Source of the DNA: Notospermus geniculatus
Taxonomy: Eukaryota > Nemertea > Pilidiophora > Heteronemertea > Lineidae
Direction: 5' to 3'
DNA: 64,000 nucleotides
Assembly (NCBI GenBank): GCA_002633025.1
Contig: NMRB01000002.1
Coordinates: 379,361 to 443,360, forward strand
Shown: in pieces, positions 1 through 9,085 of the stretch
How positions within the stretch are numbered: position 1 is the stretch's first letter
How the letters are laid out: each line of letters opens with the position of its first letter
Translations under genes and position numbers: made by a program
Notes under the pieces: generated by a model
Databases searched by the model: none
Told to the model about the DNA's origin: nothing
The model's input: the letters and a program-made list of their open reading frames with translations, nothing else

Positions 1-17
1 GGGGGGGGGGGGGGGGG
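1..17. repeat. G homopolymer at window start
   Basis: The window opens with 17 consecutive G. A homopolymer directly at an edge is typical of a contig end or of a true G tract that stopped an assembly. The MTHFS start codon follows about 100 bp later, so the promoter of that gene is mostly outside the window. Confidence 0.9.
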
Positions 18-118
18 CAGTGCATGAGACAAGGTCGCTTCTACGTTACGAGGACAAGCGACCAGTCTATTATACACGTGGTTTTGTTTATTTATATCTT
101 CATCCGGGGACTTCCATC

Positions 119-2257
119 ATGTCTGCCTCCGCGGTAACTGCAGCGAAGAACGTGCTTCGCAAAGAAATCAAGCAACGAATCGCAAGACTAACCTTTGAAG
201 AGAAGCATAGTCAGTCTGCTATGGTAGTTCATAAGGTAGAGAAGACGTTTATGTACAGAATTGAAGAAAATGCTGTCCCCAACGTGGTTACACAGCCCAA
301 TGTTGGTCCGGCAGGTAGTAGGCGGCGTGCTATGGGCGGTTATTTCCGCAATAAATCAAGTGTCAGGTTTTTATTTTTAGCACAGAATTTCTATGTAGAC
401 AGCGGGCAAGTAGCGGAAGGCGGCATCTTCAAAAGCACAGATTTATTTTGTTTGTCCAAGGTTTTGTATGCAGACCGTGTAATTTATATGTTGCGAGAGA
501 AATTGTATAGGCTAAACTCGCGAAAGAGCGGACGATTGAGAAATTGTTAATGTTAGGCCTATCTTAGATGTGAAACTTGGATCCTAAACTTGGTAGGTTC
601 TTTCGCGAGTTCTATACAATTTCCCTCGCAACATATAAATTAGTTTGCATACAAAAGGCCGACAACAGATCCCCCCTTCTCAAAAAACCCAATTCATTTT
701 GCCACAATGTAGGCCTATGTTCAATGCTGTTTAGGCGTACACATGCGTCATGCATTGTGTCATTTGAAAATGGCCGCCATTTCGGCTGTAAACACGAACT
801 GTGATTAGTGAAACAACTATTTATAGGGCCGTTTAGACGACCAAGCCAAAAAACCACATTCAGATTCAATCCGATTCGATCGATCGACCAGCATTCTGGA
901 CCGGATGTGTTGTTGGGTAGAGTTTACACACGCATGTTAATCTGGTCACAATCCGACTTCAAATTACCCTTATGGATCTCTCCACAGTGAGTGCGGTCAG
1001 TGGAGGAAGAAAAACCACATCAATGCGCTTGCGCGCAGGTAGGATGAATCCGGATTCGGGTCTCATTTGCGTTTAGACAGGAATTTTAATCTGGTCATAT
1101 GTGATCTAATGCAGTTGAATGTGGATTCGGGACCAGCAAAATCGATGGTTCATTTTAAATTCACATTGGACCACATTGGGTTGCGTTTACACGCAAGAAT
1201 TTTGAACCACAATCAGATTCGATCAGATCACATGTGGATTTTTGCTGTCGTCTATAAGTCTGAGCAGCCCCTATGTCAAGTTTTTAGGCAAAATGACAGT
1301 GATGATGCCTGTAAACGGCAAAAAAGACATATCAATGTATGGTTTGTGAAATTTAACCCAGCCATCTCGGAGATATCGGCCATAAACCTCACGCCAATCG
1401 GATGTGGAATGAAGAGTAAATGATCAGATGATGAGGCCTGAGCTGAGGGTGGCCTACTCATTCGAGAATGCAATAAGCCTGGCGAAAGCAAGGCTTTCAT
1501 GTTCCTTTACTTCTCATTACAAAAAAACAGTTTAATTAGAGAGTAGGTCTAATTACTAGTCAATTTGTTGATTGCAGCTCTGACTATCCTGATATTAATC
1601 AGTGCATGTGCACATTTTGAATGCAACATTCTTTTCCAGGTAATCAGCTCTGAAGAATACAAGAAGAGTGAAAGAATATCAGTATTCTTGAGCATGCATG
1701 ATGAGGTCCACACTGAAGGCATCCTTCAGCACATTTTCAAGTCCAACAAGACAGCATTCATCCCGCATTACATTGGTGATATGATGGAGATGGTGAGACT
1801 TCATAGCATGGAAGACTACCAGCAGTTACCAGAAACATCATGGAAAATCAAACAGCCTCTTGATGATGAGAAAAGAGAAAATGCTCTGGAAACAGGTAAG
1901 AGGTCTACCACTGAGCCAACCCATTCATCATTCATGATTATTGTTTGGCTGGTAACATAACCACAGTGTAGATCTGAGAAACAACCTGATCTCCTGATTT
2001 GTTTTTCAGGTGGTTTAGATATGATCTTGGTGCCTGGGCTCGCCTTCACAAGACGTGGTCACCGGCTAGGTCGGGGACGAGGTTACTACGACAAATATTT
2101 GAAACGGTGCATGGAAGTGTCCACAAAAAGACCAGTGCTAATTGGATTATGTTTCTATGAGCAATTATGTAGCAGAATTCCAGTGACGGAAGATGATTTC
2201 GTTATTGATAAAGTTTTCTTTGATGATAAAGAAGAAACAGAAATGACGGCGATGTAA
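119..2257 (+). CDS. MTHFS: 5-formyltetrahydrofolate cyclo-ligase (methenyltetrahydrofolate synthetase), three exons
   Basis: This enzyme uses ATP to convert 5-formyl-THF to 5,10-methenyl-THF, returning the folate storage form to one-carbon metabolism in the cytosol. Coding exons are 119-235, 1640-1895 and 2010-2257. All junctions are GT-AG and in frame (39 codons phase 0; 85 codons plus one base; the rest), giving 206 residues against about 203 in human MTHFS. The start at 119 is the first in-frame ATG in the window, and its MSASAV opening resembles vertebrate MTHFS. Visible family features are the N-terminal helix with KEIKQR, the segment ISVFLSMHDEV (about residues 52-62), TSWKIKQP (106-113), the MILVPGLAF strand (129-137) and the nucleotide-binding loop RLGRGRGYYDKYL (143-155), which is intact. 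Exon 1 stays open past its splice site, so the GT at 236 and the family alignment decide the boundary. I see no break; it should be functional. Very sure of identity. Confidence 0.95.
480..641. repeat. Long inverted repeat (hairpin) in MTHFS intron 1
   Basis: Arm 480-531 (TAATTTATATGTTGCGAGAG and onward) is matched by the reverse complement of 594-641 with only a few differences; the loop is about 60 bp. The shape is that of a short nonautonomous DNA transposon or a decayed MITE. No clear target-site duplication was seen. Confidence 0.75.
821..1258. mobile_element. Diverged inverted-repeat element in MTHFS intron 1
   Basis: The left part (GTTTAGACGACCAAGCC, then AACCACATTCAGATTC) resembles the reverse complement of the right end (CAATCAGATTCGATCAG, then TTGCTGTCGTCTATAAG). 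Words such as GCGTTTACACGCAAG and GTTTAGACAGGAATTTTAA recur inside. This fits an old MITE with imperfect terminal inverted repeats. Ends are approximate and the family is not identified. Confidence 0.5.
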
Positions 2258-2275
2258 CAAACTAGTCTTGTTTAG

Positions 2276-2281
2276 AATAAA
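2276..2281 (+). terminator. Polyadenylation signal of MTHFS
   Basis: AATAAA lies 19 bp after the MTHFS stop codon (TAA 2255-2257), and a G/T-bearing stretch (AGTGTGAGAATCAGAGTTTTG) follows. It gives a very short 3' UTR. Confidence 0.7.
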
Positions 2282-3264
2282 GTGTGAGAATCAGAGTTTT
2301 GACAAATAAGTTGAGGGACAAAAAAAGCTGTTGCATTCTAATTATTGTATTGGAGCCCATTTTGTCAATGTGATTGACTCTACCCTTGCTGCTACTTTCA
2401 GCACCCTCTGTAGGGAATAGAATGCTCATTCAGGTATTGACAGCTGATTAAAATATCATGTTATTGCAACTAGGTAACTATTAAAAAATCTGAATTGCTC
2501 CAATCTTGGCGTGTACCGGCACAGTCAGTATTTTGAAATGACTGAGGAAAATTAGTTATTGCCGTTGTTGATAGATGGTGCTATTGGGCTTGTTGATGAT
2601 TTCAATTATTGATATGAAGGGTTTCACCAAACTACTTCTGGTTACTATTTTGGTGAGGTCGAACAATAATTAAATGATCATGGTCATATGAAACCAGAAC
2701 CGTCGGTGCCTTATGTTGGAATAACTTGAAAGTAGAGGCAGAAATTGATGTTGATAGGCCACCAGGCATGCAAGGAGATAATACTTCTCATGTTGATAAG
2801 TGGTGTTTTCATGTGATTCATTAATTCTTGTAAATATTGAAAAAATTATAAAATGCACATATGAACGAGGGAATGATTGCTGTTATCTTTGTTGGTTTGT
2901 TTATTATATGTATGAAAAAAACACTGGTTATTTCATCCTTTTTGGTGGTTTATCCTGAAATGTACTAGGCGTGTCCCGGTATCTGTGCTCGAGATAAGTT
3001 CACAATGGGCTTGTGACTCTGGTTGTGACCATCCTGAGGTAATTTGACGATACTGTTCTGCATGTTCCTTGCCTGAACTTTCATGGCTCAGATGGTAATG
3101 AGACGCCTGTTTTGATGGAGGGTAGGGTTCATCCCTTGCGTTTTCTTTTGTAGATATGTAGGCCCTAATAGTACATCAAAATCAGTCACCAGGGTGTCAG
3201 TTCCCCGAGATGAGTGTGTTGACAGAAAATGAAGTCTTGTATGCTGTAATAGGCTATAACACGA
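2282..3264. other. Intergenic region between convergent genes
   Basis: About 1 kb between the MTHFS polyadenylation signal and that of the SKOR gene on the other strand. It is AT-rich, with no exon or repeat that I can support. Confidence 0.6.
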
Positions 3265-3274
3265 TTTATTTATT
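3265..3274 (-). terminator. Polyadenylation signals of the SKOR-family gene
   Basis: On the minus strand this reads AATAAATAAA, two overlapping AATAAA hexamers, about 325 bp beyond the proposed SKOR stop codon. They are the first such signals downstream and fit the 3' end of that transcript. Confidence 0.55.
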
Positions 3275-3598
3275 GTGATACTTTTATATTGTGATATTTA
3301 CACACCTTAGAAGCAATTTCTATACATCGAGAGTAAGCCTCTAATATATTACAAGTTCTTACAATATTTAATAGTGTATCTGTACTCGTACAATTATGAA
3401 TGTCCACCAAATGATCTACATTGTGCATTTTCAGGTGTCGTGTATAAACTGTTGCGCAACTGGGCGGGGCAGAAAGGAACGAAAGAGAGGCTCACAGCTA
3501 TTCATCAAAACACACCAGATAGAGCACACCAAACAGTGATCTCGGTCAGAACCATAAAGAGGGAAGGTCTCATTCCAGCCGGGTCTCATTCTCCATCC

Positions 3599-3678
3599 TC
3601 AGTACGATTTTGCCTCCCCAAGCCCAGATGTCAGTGTCATCACCTTGTTTGAAAACTGGAGAAGGGCGTCATGTGCAT
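3599..3678 (-). CDS. SKOR: SKOR terminal coding exon
   Basis: On the minus strand the acceptor TTATCATTTCAG is followed by a phase-1 reading DAHDALLQFSNKVMTLTSGL, then GEAKSY and a TGA at 3599-3601. A GTGATG donor-like site lies inside it after FSNK, so an alternative splice is conceivable. The open frame to a stop and the AATAAA downstream favour this as the last coding exon. Confidence 0.6.
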
Positions 3679-6600
3679 CTGAAATGATAATAAAGTCATG
3701 TGTAGCAGCAAACTCGCTGTAAAAATCCCGCCTCCCAATCAAGCGAATCAAACTGGCTGAAGATCATCCCAATCGGACAAAGCTGACTCGCTGAAAAAGA
3801 GCCATCCCACACTCAAACGAAGCAAACTCGTTGATCAAAAAGCTTTCAGTCAACCTCCACCTTCAAAGACATCGTACGTTAAATCAGAACGTACCTGCAA
3901 GTTTCCTCTGCAGTTCCTGATGAGAATGCTCGGTTTCTCCACTTGCAGTGACGGCTGAAATGGAGGGAACGAAAGGATCAGAATACGTCCGGTGTTTCAC
4001 TTTCGGTGTGACGGGGCAGTCTCCGTCGGTGTTCATGGAGGTGGCATTTCAACCCACCGTTTGGGACATTTTGTACACTGATGACATGGATGATAATATT
4101 TCGTTCATCGTCAGTGACGATGAGTCATTAAAACACACAATCTCAAAATCATTTCTTACGGAATTCTGTTTTTCATTTAAGTCTACCTTGGGATGGAATG
4201 TTCACCAATGATCGCCGGGGAATATGAGCATAATGATATGACTATGAACCTTGGAGGAATTATACAATTCCTCCAAGGTCCAACCATCTTGCCATTCCAT
4301 GTTTTTGCTACAAGTTGCCTTGGTATTTGGTAATCATGCATGTGCCGTACCTTCAATTGCTTTGTATTCCCGTTCTGCCCTTTGCCGCAGTTGTTGCAGC
4401 TCCGTTAGTTCGCGGAGGAGGTCATCTGAAGTGGAATTGAAAAGCACATTAAGCCCGTCTACTAAAAAAGATTCGCAAAGGTTCAACTTTTTCCCCGATT
4501 TTTTTACATTTTACCAAATGTTTGAGGTTACTGTTGAAGTTACATGTAGTGTAAACTACTTCGTCGCCGCGGTAATTACTTGCGCTCTCTCTCTCTCTCC
4601 ATCCATCTTGGCCTATCAACACTAGGCCTAATCAGTTGACCTTTGTTCAGCTGAGCTTGTCATATGTATATAAGGTTGCGTCCGTCAGTCTGACTGTTGT
4701 ATGTCCGTCCGTCCGTCCGTCCGTCTGTTAAACAGGCACATTTTGAAATGACAAGGCCTATGAAATTAAATCTTGGTTGTTTGTTAGCTCTTTCTTCTTA
4801 CTTTGTGGCTGGTGGTCTTTATCCATCACGTTGCATTCATGCTTCTGGATGCGTACAGTTTCATTGGCCTGGTATGTTTTCACAGGCGGTGGCTGAAAAG
4901 ACAGGTGATAGGAACGTATAGTGGATTGTGCTGGGTGTACCAAGTAGTATGACATGTACGTTATTTGATGTTCAGTGTCGCTGTATCTGTGAACTGCTGG
5001 CAGCTTTACTAAGAAATCTACGCACCGGTAACCATTTCGTGTGCACATGGCGTTTATGCTATCATACGTCAGTAAAAAGATACCGTACTAAACTTAATTG
5101 TACACTAAAAGTTACGATGAAAATTACTACAACCATAACCATTTTCATCCCGTCATTGTGTTTTCATTGCCCGATTCTTAATTGCTATTTTGACTACCCC
5201 GCCAAGTACCAGCCAAGCGCATCTTTCGTTATCAAGTATTCGTTCGCTCGGAACAACTGATTTCTTTGAAACCAATAACTGCCTGCTGGTTTTGGCATGA
5301 TACACCTTTTCATTCCCCTGATTAATCACCAGAATTGTTGTTGAATTTTTAATTTAGCAATTTGCCTTTCCAACAATTACCCTTTAGTGTGACAAAGGTG
5401 TAACAATGGTTTGTTCTGTTTGTCGCTTACTTAATAGACCTTGATGGTACGTAGCAATTGACAATTTAATCGAAAAGATTGTTTCCGTTTGTTGATGGTA
5501 GTGAACCTATGACACTTGCTGCAGCATATGCCTTACAAAAAGTAATGTTTAGACCAACGTAACCGGCGTAAAAATTTGTAATTGACAACCGTCTTGGCTG
5601 GAGTCCAGGGTGGAGCCCCTGATGCTAGATGGCTCAATGCAGAAATCTGCCACCGATTTTCATCACATTGATTATTGGCGTGGCCTGCAATGATGAGAGG
5701 TTGTGCCAGGGGAATGATCATGTCAGTCACAGGCTGGATACCTCAGAAGGCTCAGGCTGCCCAACATGCATTATTTATTAAGTCTAAAGCATTTTCTAAA
5801 TTAACCTAACCATTCCAGCGTAGAACGAGCGCCCCGGTAATGATTACAACTTTCATCGGGGCCAGTAATGGTATTAAAATCAATTTTAATGTGTGTCATT
5901 TTTATGCTGTCGCTCTATGTCCTCTTCTTTAGTGGCAATGGACTTCACTTTGCTAAGAGTCGTGGGCCTCTTCTTGCTTTAGCATGCATGCAAGCCAACA
6001 TGGTTCTTTCAGTGTTTTTGTTGTCACAACTCGAAGACCCTCTCAAAGAGTTCTATATAGAACCCTGTATGCCCCAAAAGAACCCTATAGGTTCCAAATA
6101 GAACCTAGGCCTACATGTACTTTCATTACCTCCATGGTCAGATTTAGATAGATCACTCTTAGGGTAGGAACACACTGCGAGCGAAATGGCGAAGCGAAGC
6201 GAATTTCCATTGTCCTGTAGCGTTACAGGCCATTGTCATGCTCCCAGATCTTTTCACCACATCGCTTCGCTTCGCCGTTTCGCTCGCAGTGTGAACCTGG
6301 CCTTAGCCAAAAGGTTTCTTTTGTCACACGTGGAGAACCCTCTCCAAGGGTGAATTAGGCCCCCAAAGAACCCATAAAGGCCCGCTCTAATGACGCATCG
6401 TATGTTCGAAGATCCTTCTTGTATTCGGCTGTGAAACTGATTCGGAAAAGTTCCAAAGAGTATATTCAATTTTCTAATGATATCAGTAAATTGGGGAGCA
6501 GCTAGTGACTGCATGGGACGAAAGCTGTCGTTCGGTGCTCTCAGTCAGTCAGGACAAGATGAGGGCTTACTGGGACCACGACTGAAGTGAGGACATTGTT

Positions 6601-9073
6601 CACAGAGCAAAACATTAATATTTTAGCATCAGTTACAATTAGCCCTTCATATACCCACTCGGGTGTGGACCTTTACATGACGTACCACATGAAAATTTCA
6701 TTTGATGAGATTTAATAGATGAGATTGGCTTTTTCCTATTGATGTAACACTTAACTATCAAACTAGTCATCACTTTGGCAAAGGTTTATGAATGGAGCTC
6801 AAAGAGCGTGACCCTGCTAATGTTGGGCCTGAAATTCTGTTAATTTATCTCATCGTAATGAGATATGATTTTCAATTGATGGTGTCCCATATATGGTGTA
6901 TCAGTGATGTTGTCTAGGTGATCAGAAACGGAAGGGTTGTAGAAGCCCCAAGAGGTCAATTTTAGTGATAAATAAAAGTTTGGTTCACGACCAGAGGACT
7001 GAGTGGGACGTGGTTGTGACGTAGATTATACTAAGCTTTTTAACTGGGAGATTATCAGTAACGTTGTCGCAGAATCCCATCACTTAGTGATTGTCAGGAA
7101 AAGGCGTCCAAAAATCCAGGCCTCCCAAAATATTACACCAGTGCAGGTCATTACTTGTCAGCTGAAAATGGTAACTTGGAATTCCATTAGGATTGTGTAA
7201 TAATGCAGTTGCTTACCTTGTCTCCGCTCCCTTCAATGTCCATCCTGTCCCTCAGGTCTTCAGAAGTGGTGAGGTCACCTTCATTGACCTCAAAGTTCGG
7301 TTCTCTCCTTTCAAACTGATCTCCTACTTCTGCAAGACTGGTATCGAGATTCGATGCATCTGTATCGACAAGTTTAGTGACTGTTGCATCACTGAAAGTC
7401 TGTGCGAGGTTTTCTTTTACCCGTTCGACTAAATCATCACCCGCATCAATATTTCTGGATCTCTCTGTTGGTTCTGACTTCGAGTCGAGGAGTTCGCTGA
7501 CTGCAATCTCAGTTTTCTTGTCCGCAGCTGGTCCGGTGTCGCCGGTCAATCCGTCCATCTTCTCCTTCGTGAAATGATCGTGCAAGTAAACATTCCCAGA
7601 GTTGTCGACTTCATCATCGGAAACTTCGATGTCAACATTGTCCTCGTCGGAATTCAAGTTTGACTGACTGAACGACGCCAACATGTTTCGTTGCAGAATT
7701 GAATCGGCAATGGCGCCGATTCTCATCCCCTTCCTTGGTTTGTTCTTTCTGTTCTTCCTCGACAGTTCCGCGTCCCTCTTCACCGGAGTGAAGGCCGAGG
7801 AATACGAGGCGTCGGCGCTGAGACACGGGCTAGCGGTGCGGTTCACTGGTGGGGGACTCGGGCTTTCTTCCTCATTGAGGTAATCGGGTTGCCAAAAGCT
7901 GTTTCGCATGGCTTCAAAGTTCCTTTCCCTGAACAACTCATCTTTTAACTTATTCGCGTAGGCTTTGTCAGTGTCAATTGCCATGTTATCTAAACCTTTC
8001 CCCCACAAGAACGAATAGGGATTCTGAACAGGCTTCCCCTGCAGCATGTCCTGGTTTATTTTCCTCTCCGGAGTCAAGGTCGTCTGCTCCATCGGCATCA
8101 ACGGGAACGCCGGATGTGACGGACGCGGAAACATGTTTCCGAACAATCGGTACGGATTGGCACCAACAGCTGCAAACATTGGATAAGGGTACGTCTGCTG
8201 GCGAGGGTACTGCGGGATATCCAATCTCGGCCGCTTGCTTTCAATGTTGTTGTTGTCATTCATATCATGTGCTATTGGCGATTGACCGTGGCTAGATGTT
8301 AGCCTCTTCCGGCTGCCGCCATTGAACATAGCCTTGACGTCTTCCCAGGCATGCATGAGGTCATCGCTAGCTTCCTTATTGGTCAATTTCAAATGCCTTC
8401 TCCAAGAATTGAAATTGGCCGCGTCAGGATGTCGGTAGATTGCTCCAGGCATTTTGTGGCAGTGGAAAATGAACTTATTCGGCGAGAAGAAGTTGTTGCA
8501 AAAGTAACATTTGATGCATTTTGCCCGTGAACTGTTGTACCTGGACGGCAAGAAGCTTCCTCGGCATCCCCAACCGCATTCGTGGTACACATCGAAACAG
8601 AAATTCTCCGGGAGTTGTGGCGGTGTTGTGTCTTCTAAGAATGACTTGACAAGTCGTTCAGCCTCACGTTTCGTGATCATTCCACAGCGTCTCGAGGAGA
8701 CGGGCATCGCACCGGCCCTGCGGAGAATCTCCAGCTGTACGGGCGTGCATTGGATGCACGTGATGCCAAGAGCCACGCGCCTGTTGTGGATCTCGTTGTA
8801 ACTGAAATCTCGCAGCAACGTGTTCGAAATCTGCGCCAGGCAGAGCCTCTCTTTTCCGTCGATAAAAAGACTGACGATCGGAACAGATCGTAGCACGGCG
8901 GTCCCTACTTGGTTCTGTTTAGTGTTTGGTGAAAGTTTGGGAGATTCCATGGCGATGGGCTGTGGTGAAAATTGGACGAAAAGTTGGCTTCTTTGTCCTT
9001 GATTTGGAGAATCCGCTGTGCCCTCAGGGCTGGTTGGTGGTGATCCGGAAAGAAGTGCAGTCTCTGTGGTCAT
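3599..9073 (-). CDS. SKOR: SKI/SNO-family transcriptional co-repressor, SKOR (Corl/Fussel) type
   Basis: SKOR proteins are nuclear co-repressors that bind SMADs and homeodomain partners such as LBX1 and act in neuronal specification; that role is family knowledge. The main exon, 7217-9085 (coding from ATG at 9073), encodes 619 residues. Residues about 55-150 form the SKI/SNO DHD domain, with the SKOR hallmarks CLAQISNTLLRDFSYNEIHN, RRVALGITC and MITKREAERL. Residues about 158-255 form the SAND-like SMAD4-binding domain, with likely zinc ligands in CIKCYFCNN...FHCH (Cys186, Cys189, Cys192, His204, His206) and the conserved AANFNSWRRHLKL. The remainder is long, polar and partly acidic. Small 3' exons follow at 4351-4425, 3895-3954 and 3599-3678, encoding a coiled-coil tail and the stop. 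The large exon ends in phase 0 but the exon at 4351 needs phase 1, so at least one exon between 4426 and 7216 is missing from this model. An acceptor sits just 5' of the ATG, so 5' exons lie to the right. Family assignment is very secure; choosing between SKOR1 and SKOR2 is not possible. Confidence 0.93.
3895..3954 (-). CDS. SKOR: SKOR small exon: coiled-coil tail, second part
   Basis: On the minus strand the acceptor CTCCATTTCAG is followed by 60 nt and the donor GTACGT. It joins the previous exon in phase 1 and reads AVTASGETEHSHQELQRKLA. Matching phase on both sides supports it. Confidence 0.7.
4248..4279. repeat. Perfect 14-bp hairpin in SKOR intron
   Basis: ACCTTGGAGGAATT and its exact reverse complement are separated by the 4-base loop ATAC. 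No T-run or target-site duplication was seen, so its role is unknown. Confidence 0.8.
4351..4425 (-). CDS. SKOR: SKOR small exon: coiled-coil tail, first recognised part
   Basis: On the minus strand the acceptor ATTCCACTTCAG is followed by 75 nt and the donor GTACGG. In phase 1 it reads LLRELTELQQLRQRAEREYK, an amphipathic coiled-coil segment as expected at the C terminus of SKI-family proteins. It enters and leaves in phase 1. Confidence 0.75.
4703..4725. repeat. (GTCC)n microsatellite
   Basis: More than five tandem copies of GTCC, preceded by the related TCCGTCAGTCTG. Confidence 0.9.
5995..6395. mobile_element. Decayed MITE copies with AGAACC-rich interior
   Basis: Segments 5999-6105 and 6154-6395 carry the words of the complete element at 32327-32592: CACTCTTAGCC(A)AAA at the end, ATGGTTCTTT, GAGAACCCTCT, TTCTATATAGAACC and AAAGAACCC. 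They appear to be two broken relatives. The terminal repeat of the second is split by another transposon (6162-6302). Confidence 0.6.
6162..6302. mobile_element. 141-bp nested MITE with TTA target-site duplication
   Basis: The ends are near-perfect inverted repeats of about 40 bp: GGGTAGGAACACACTGCGAG at the left and the reverse complement GGCCAGGTTCACACTGCGAG at the right, both continuing CGAAAYGGCGAAGCGAAGCGA. It is flanked by TTA at 6159-6161 and 6303-6305. A 3-bp TTA/TWA duplication is typical of PIF/Harbinger elements. Removing it restores CACTCTTAGCCAAAAGG, the terminal sequence of the host MITE. It encodes nothing. Confidence 0.8.
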
Positions 9074-9085
9074 TTCCTGGACAAT
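7217..9085 (-). CDS. SKOR: SKOR main exon (DHD and SAND-like domains)
   Basis: On the minus strand the exon starts after TTCTACCTTCAG and ends AGCGGAGACAAG before GTAAGC. The coding part, 7217-9073, is exactly 619 codons. Twelve bases (9074-9085) precede the ATG. They are open in frame (I-V-Q-E), so a start in an upstream exon cannot be excluded, but SKOR2 proteins also start only a few dozen residues before the NQVG motif, seen here at residues 54-57. Confidence 0.9.

Larger units (their letters stand above)
236..1639 (+). other. MTHFS intron 1
   Basis: This 1.4-kb intron begins GTAGAG and ends TTTTCCAG. No coding sequence was recognised. It holds two inverted-repeat structures (480-641 and about 821-1258), so much of its length looks like inserted short transposons. 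Confidence 0.8.
4426..7216 (-). other. SKOR intron region with unfound exon(s)
   Basis: Between the large SKOR exon and the coiled-coil exon at 4351. It should contain at least one exon entering in phase 0 and leaving in phase 1 (length 3n+1). I scanned the minus strand and could not identify one with confidence. The stretch 5995-6395 is made of short transposons. Confidence 0.5.

Noticed and set aside
5533-5730. Candidate missing SKOR exon on the minus strand (after an ATTGCAG site)
   Set aside because: The reading has W/P-rich, non-coiled-coil text and does not give the needed phase with a good donor.
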